Assembly: GCA_023415235.1 (NCBI GenBank)
Contig: JAEZLP010000039.1
Coordinates: 1-8,495 of the forward strand
DNA from: Bacillota bacterium
Lineage (GTDB): Bacteria > Bacillota > Clostridia > Peptostreptococcales > Anaerovoracaceae
DNA length: 8,495 nucleotides
Direction: 5' to 3'
Made by a program: the position numbers and the translations under genes. The notes beneath the pieces were generated by a model. That model searched no databases, was not told the DNA's origin, and was given only the letters and a program-made list of their open reading frames with translations. The number at the start of each line of letters is the position of its first letter. The stretch's first letter is position 1. Below, one piece after another: positions 7,261-8,495 of the stretch.

Positions 7261-7320
7261 TTTATTTTCTCCTTAAATTAAGTCTTGTTTGTGTTTGTCA
7301 AGTAAACATATGGGACGGTT

Positions 7321-7353
7321 CTTCCGGCCGACTGAAAACCAGTCGACCGGAAG
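7321..7353 (-). repeat. strong hairpin between chelatase and NEAT-like genes
   Basis: The arms at 7321-7334 (CTTCCGGCCGACTG) and 7340-7353 (CAGTCGACCGGAAG) pair over 14 positions around a 5-base loop. The one unmatched pair is G-U in RNA read from the - strand but C-A on the + strand, so the structure is intact only in the operon transcript. On that strand no T-tract follows (AACCGTCCC), so it is not a standard terminator. It may stabilise the 3' end of the chelatase mRNA or set unequal expression of the genes on either side. Confidence 0.6.
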
Positions 7354-7368
7354 TCATATTTTTCTTTA

Positions 7369-8274
7369 TTACTCAGCCATCGTTTCGCCCGCATGTTTGA
7401 CAATAAGATTTTGAATACCTGGCATCTGTCCAAGACCTTTTATGACTGTCTCAACCTGGAAGCCTTCTTTTTCAAATTCTGTCTTCCAAGAGCCGTCTTC
7501 ATCGCCCGCCATATCGTTGTTAGCATGGTCGCCCGCAACGATCATCAGCGGCTCCAGCACGACTTTCGTCGCTCCAGAAGCCTTAACCAGCGCCATAACG
7601 TCTTCCAAAGAAGGCGTAGCCTCAACTGTCCCGACGAAGTAGCGGTTGTGACCCGCATCGGTCAGAGTCTTTTGCATTTTGGCGTATGTAGCGTTCGACG
7701 GTGCTTCGGTACCATGGCCCATAAAGACGATTGCCGTTCCATCAACATTATAAGCCTTCGTATCTTCCGTTATGATTTTAGTGACCTCCTGATAGTCGGC
7801 ATCGGAACTCAGCAAATTTTTACCGATTTTAAAACTGTCAAACTTGTCCTTGTAGGGCGTAACTTCAGCAACGATATCGTCATACTCATATCCGTTCATA
7901 ACATGCGTAGGCTGAATCACGACATCCTTAACGCCGTCGGCTACCAAACGGTTCATTGCTTCTTTAACATTATCGATCTCGAGTTTATCTCGCTCTTTGA
8001 GCTTGTCAATGATAATCTGGCTTGTAAACGCACGCCGTACCTCGTAGTCGGTATAAGCTGCCTGCAGCGCTTTTTCAATCCCGCCTATGGACAAATCACG
8101 ATTGTCGTTGTAGCTGGTACCGAAGCTGACTGCCAGAAGAACTTTTTTCGGCGCGTTAGTCGCGGAATCTGCGCTGGACTGACTCGCCGGTTTTGTTGAG
8201 CAGCCCGTCGCTATCATTAGGAGTAGCGACAGAGCCAGCGTCAGTGTTGCGATTGCCTTAAACCTTTTTTTCAT
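7369..8274 (-). CDS. cbiK: secreted CbiK-type cobaltochelatase lipoprotein
   Basis: This 301-residue protein belongs to the anaerobic sirohydrochlorin cobaltochelatase family but carries an N-terminal signal peptide with lipobox IATGC (lipidated C25) and a Ser/Ala linker to about residue 42. The chelatase part begins KKVLLAVSFGTSYNDNRD. The three metal-site residues of CbiK are visible as H187 (FMGHGTEAP), E218 (GTVEATPS) and H250 (VAGDHANND). H124 (QPTHVMNGYEYD) is a further conserved-looking His, at roughly the position where the periplasmic CbiK of Desulfovibrio vulgaris binds haem (recalled, not aligned). A catalytic chelatase outside the membrane is unusual, since corrin synthesis is cytoplasmic. 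It could insert cobalt or iron into an external tetrapyrrole, remove metal from one, or simply bind it. The start has AAGGAG about 9 bases upstream. It is the first gene of the operon. Confidence 0.88.
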   Translation of the reverse strand: MKKRFKAIATLTLALSLLLMIATGCSTKPASQSSADSATNAPKKVLLAVSFGTSYNDNRDLSIGGIEKALQAAYTDYEVRRAFTSQIIIDKLKERDKLEIDNVKEAMNRLVADGVKDVVIQPTHVMNGYEYDDIVAEVTPYKDKFDSFKIGKNLLSSDADYQEVTKIITEDTKAYNVDGTAIVFMGHGTEAPSNATYAKMQKTLTDAGHNRYFVGTVEATPSLEDVMALVKASGATKVVLEPLMIVAGDHANNDMAGDEDGSWKTEFEKEGFQVETVIKGLGQMPGIQNLIVKHAGETMAE

Positions 8275-8295
8275 TTTCTGATTCTCCTTTTTTTC

Positions 8296-8315
8296 ATAAT
8301 TTCGTTTGATATTAT
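8296..8315 (-). promoter_or_regulatory. inverted repeat, possible metal-regulator operator
   Basis: Read on the - strand, ATAATATC, AAAC, GAAATTAT form an inverted repeat with 7 of 8 arm positions matched. Its AT-rich, ATAAT-ending arms and 20-bp length recall Fur-family boxes, but it is not a close match to the classical Fur sequence. It overlaps the proposed -10 box of the operon promoter, a position suited to repression. Confidence 0.35.
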
Positions 8316-8340
8316 CGCTGATGGGTAGTCTTGCCGTAAA
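8311..8340 (-). promoter_or_regulatory. possible promoter of the tetrapyrrole operon
   Basis: On the - strand TTTACG (8340-8335, four of six -35 bases) is followed after 18 bp by GATAAT (8316-8311, five of six -10 bases). Transcription would start near 8304, about 30 bases before the chelatase ATG, leaving room for the ribosome site AAGGAG. The match is moderate. Read-through from the adjacent intron or from a promoter beyond the window is an alternative. Confidence 0.35.
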
Positions 8341-8352
8341 TAACCCTTCAGC
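8317..8352 (-). repeat. inverted repeat in the operon leader
   Basis: On the - strand GCTGAAGGGT (8352-8343) can pair with ACCCATCAGC (8326-8317): nine pairs with one A/A mismatch around a 16-base loop. No U-tract follows, so it is not a terminator. It could be an RNA leader stem if transcription begins further upstream, or a DNA site around the -35 region if the promoter proposed at 8311-8340 is used. The two readings exclude each other. Confidence 0.3.
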
Positions 8353-8369
8353 AAAAATACAGCCGGAGA

Positions 8370-8495
8370 ATCGAGTAGGGGGAATAAATTCCCCCTCTCA
8401 CACCACCGGGCATGCCGTTCGGCACCAGGCGGTTCAATTCAAATAGTATTCCACACAACTAATGAGTCCTCGCTTTGCGAGGATTTCTTTTGAGA
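8370..8495 (-). mobile_element. 3' end of a group II intron (class C-like)
   Basis: Read on the - strand, the region holds the last codons of a maturase, then domain V (about 8435-8399) and domain VI (about 8398-8373). Domain V has lower-stem arms ACCGCC/GGTGGT with a CGC triad, as in bacterial class C introns, an upper stem GTGCC/GGCAT and a GAAC loop, and a 2-base bulge. Domain VI is a GGGGGAA/TTCCCCC hairpin on a GAG/CTC base, with TA bulged on the 3' side to supply the branch-point A. The sequence then reads CTCGAT, and group II introns end in AY, so the 3' boundary is probably at 8370. The rest of the intron lies beyond the window. Confidence 0.75.
8434..8493 (-). CDS. C-terminus of group II intron maturase (partial)
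   Basis: Only the last 19 codons and the TGA stop are in the window. The residues SKEILAKRGLISCVEYYLN resemble the usual end of intron-encoded reverse transcriptase/maturases, where a K-G-hydrophobic stretch is followed by an aromatic YY pair a few residues before the stop. The stop overlaps the first bases of domain V. The perfect hairpin TCCTCGC-TTT-GCGAGGA (8467-8483) lies inside this coding end. The call rests on this short match plus the adjacent intron domains. The reading frame is open to the window edge. Confidence 0.6.
   Translation of the reverse strand, partial: SKEILAKRGLISCVEYYLN

Noticed and set aside
7271..7304. A consensus TTGACA on the - strand in the chelatase/NEAT-like gap, suggesting an internal promoter.
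   Set aside because: At normal spacing the -10 box would fall in TTAATTTAA, right at the ribosome site AAGGAG, so the transcript would start inside or after the ribosome site. No good TATAAT match is present.
7393..8199. Long + strand open frame of 268 codons opposite the chelatase gene.
   Set aside because: It is the antisense shadow of a clear CbiK gene with signal peptide and active-site motifs. Its own translation is low-complexity and has no recognisable domain.
8275..8369. Cobalamin riboswitch upstream of the operon.
   Set aside because: No recognisable B12-box sequence or long multi-helix layout fits in the 95 bp available between the intron and the start codon.
1..8495. CRISPR arrays, tRNA or rRNA genes, transposase genes or defence-system genes.
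   Set aside because: No regularly spaced repeats, tRNA-like cloverleafs, rRNA segments, transposase motifs or defence domains were seen. The only mobile element trace is the intron tail at the right edge.

Overview
The window looks like part of the chromosome of an anaerobic Gram-positive bacterium, most likely a member of the Clostridia. The evidence is strong AGGAGG-like ribosome sites, three lipoproteins with Gram-positive-style lipoboxes, a polyferredoxin/flavodoxin pair, anaerobic-type corrin enzymes and the tail of a bacterial class C-like group II intron. Genus cannot be decided from the sequence alone.

Left part (1-2330, + strand). A long imperfect hairpin followed by a T-tract (20-90) precedes a small two-helix membrane protein of unknown function (136-528). 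Next comes a near-consensus sigma-A promoter (TTGAAA, 17 bp, TATAAT) whose -35 box lies inside a perfect 12+12 bp palindrome. It drives two overlapping genes: a NapH-like membrane protein with two [4Fe-4S] ferredoxin motifs (641-1774) and a flavodoxin-like protein (1758-2255). A terminator at 2263-2330 ends this unit.

Main part (2377-8274, - strand, read right to left). Six tightly packed genes look like one operon: a CbiK-type cobaltochelatase made as a secreted lipoprotein (8274-7369), a lipoprotein with two NEAT-like beta-domains (7260-6415), a BtuF/FecB-type binding lipoprotein (6418-5267), a BtuC/FecCD permease (5230-4199), an ABC ATPase with an unusual extra C-terminal domain of about 110 residues (about 4197-3085), and the precorrin-2 C20-methyltransferase CbiL (3066-2377). 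Co-sirohydrochlorin (cobalt-precorrin-2), the product of a CbiK reaction, is the substrate of CbiL. Here the chelatase is predicted to be outside the membrane, the methyltransferase inside, and a tetrapyrrole-type ABC importer is encoded between them. My main hypothesis is therefore a surface tetrapyrrole capture, metallation and import route feeding corrin synthesis. Haem or cobalamin uptake is the conservative alternative.

Right edge (8370-8495, - strand). The 3' end of a group II intron (last 19 codons of the maturase, domain V, domain VI with bulged A) lies directly upstream of the operon, leaving a leader of only about 95 bp. That leader holds a possible promoter overlapped by an inverted repeat. 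No B12 riboswitch motif was recognised in the part that is visible.
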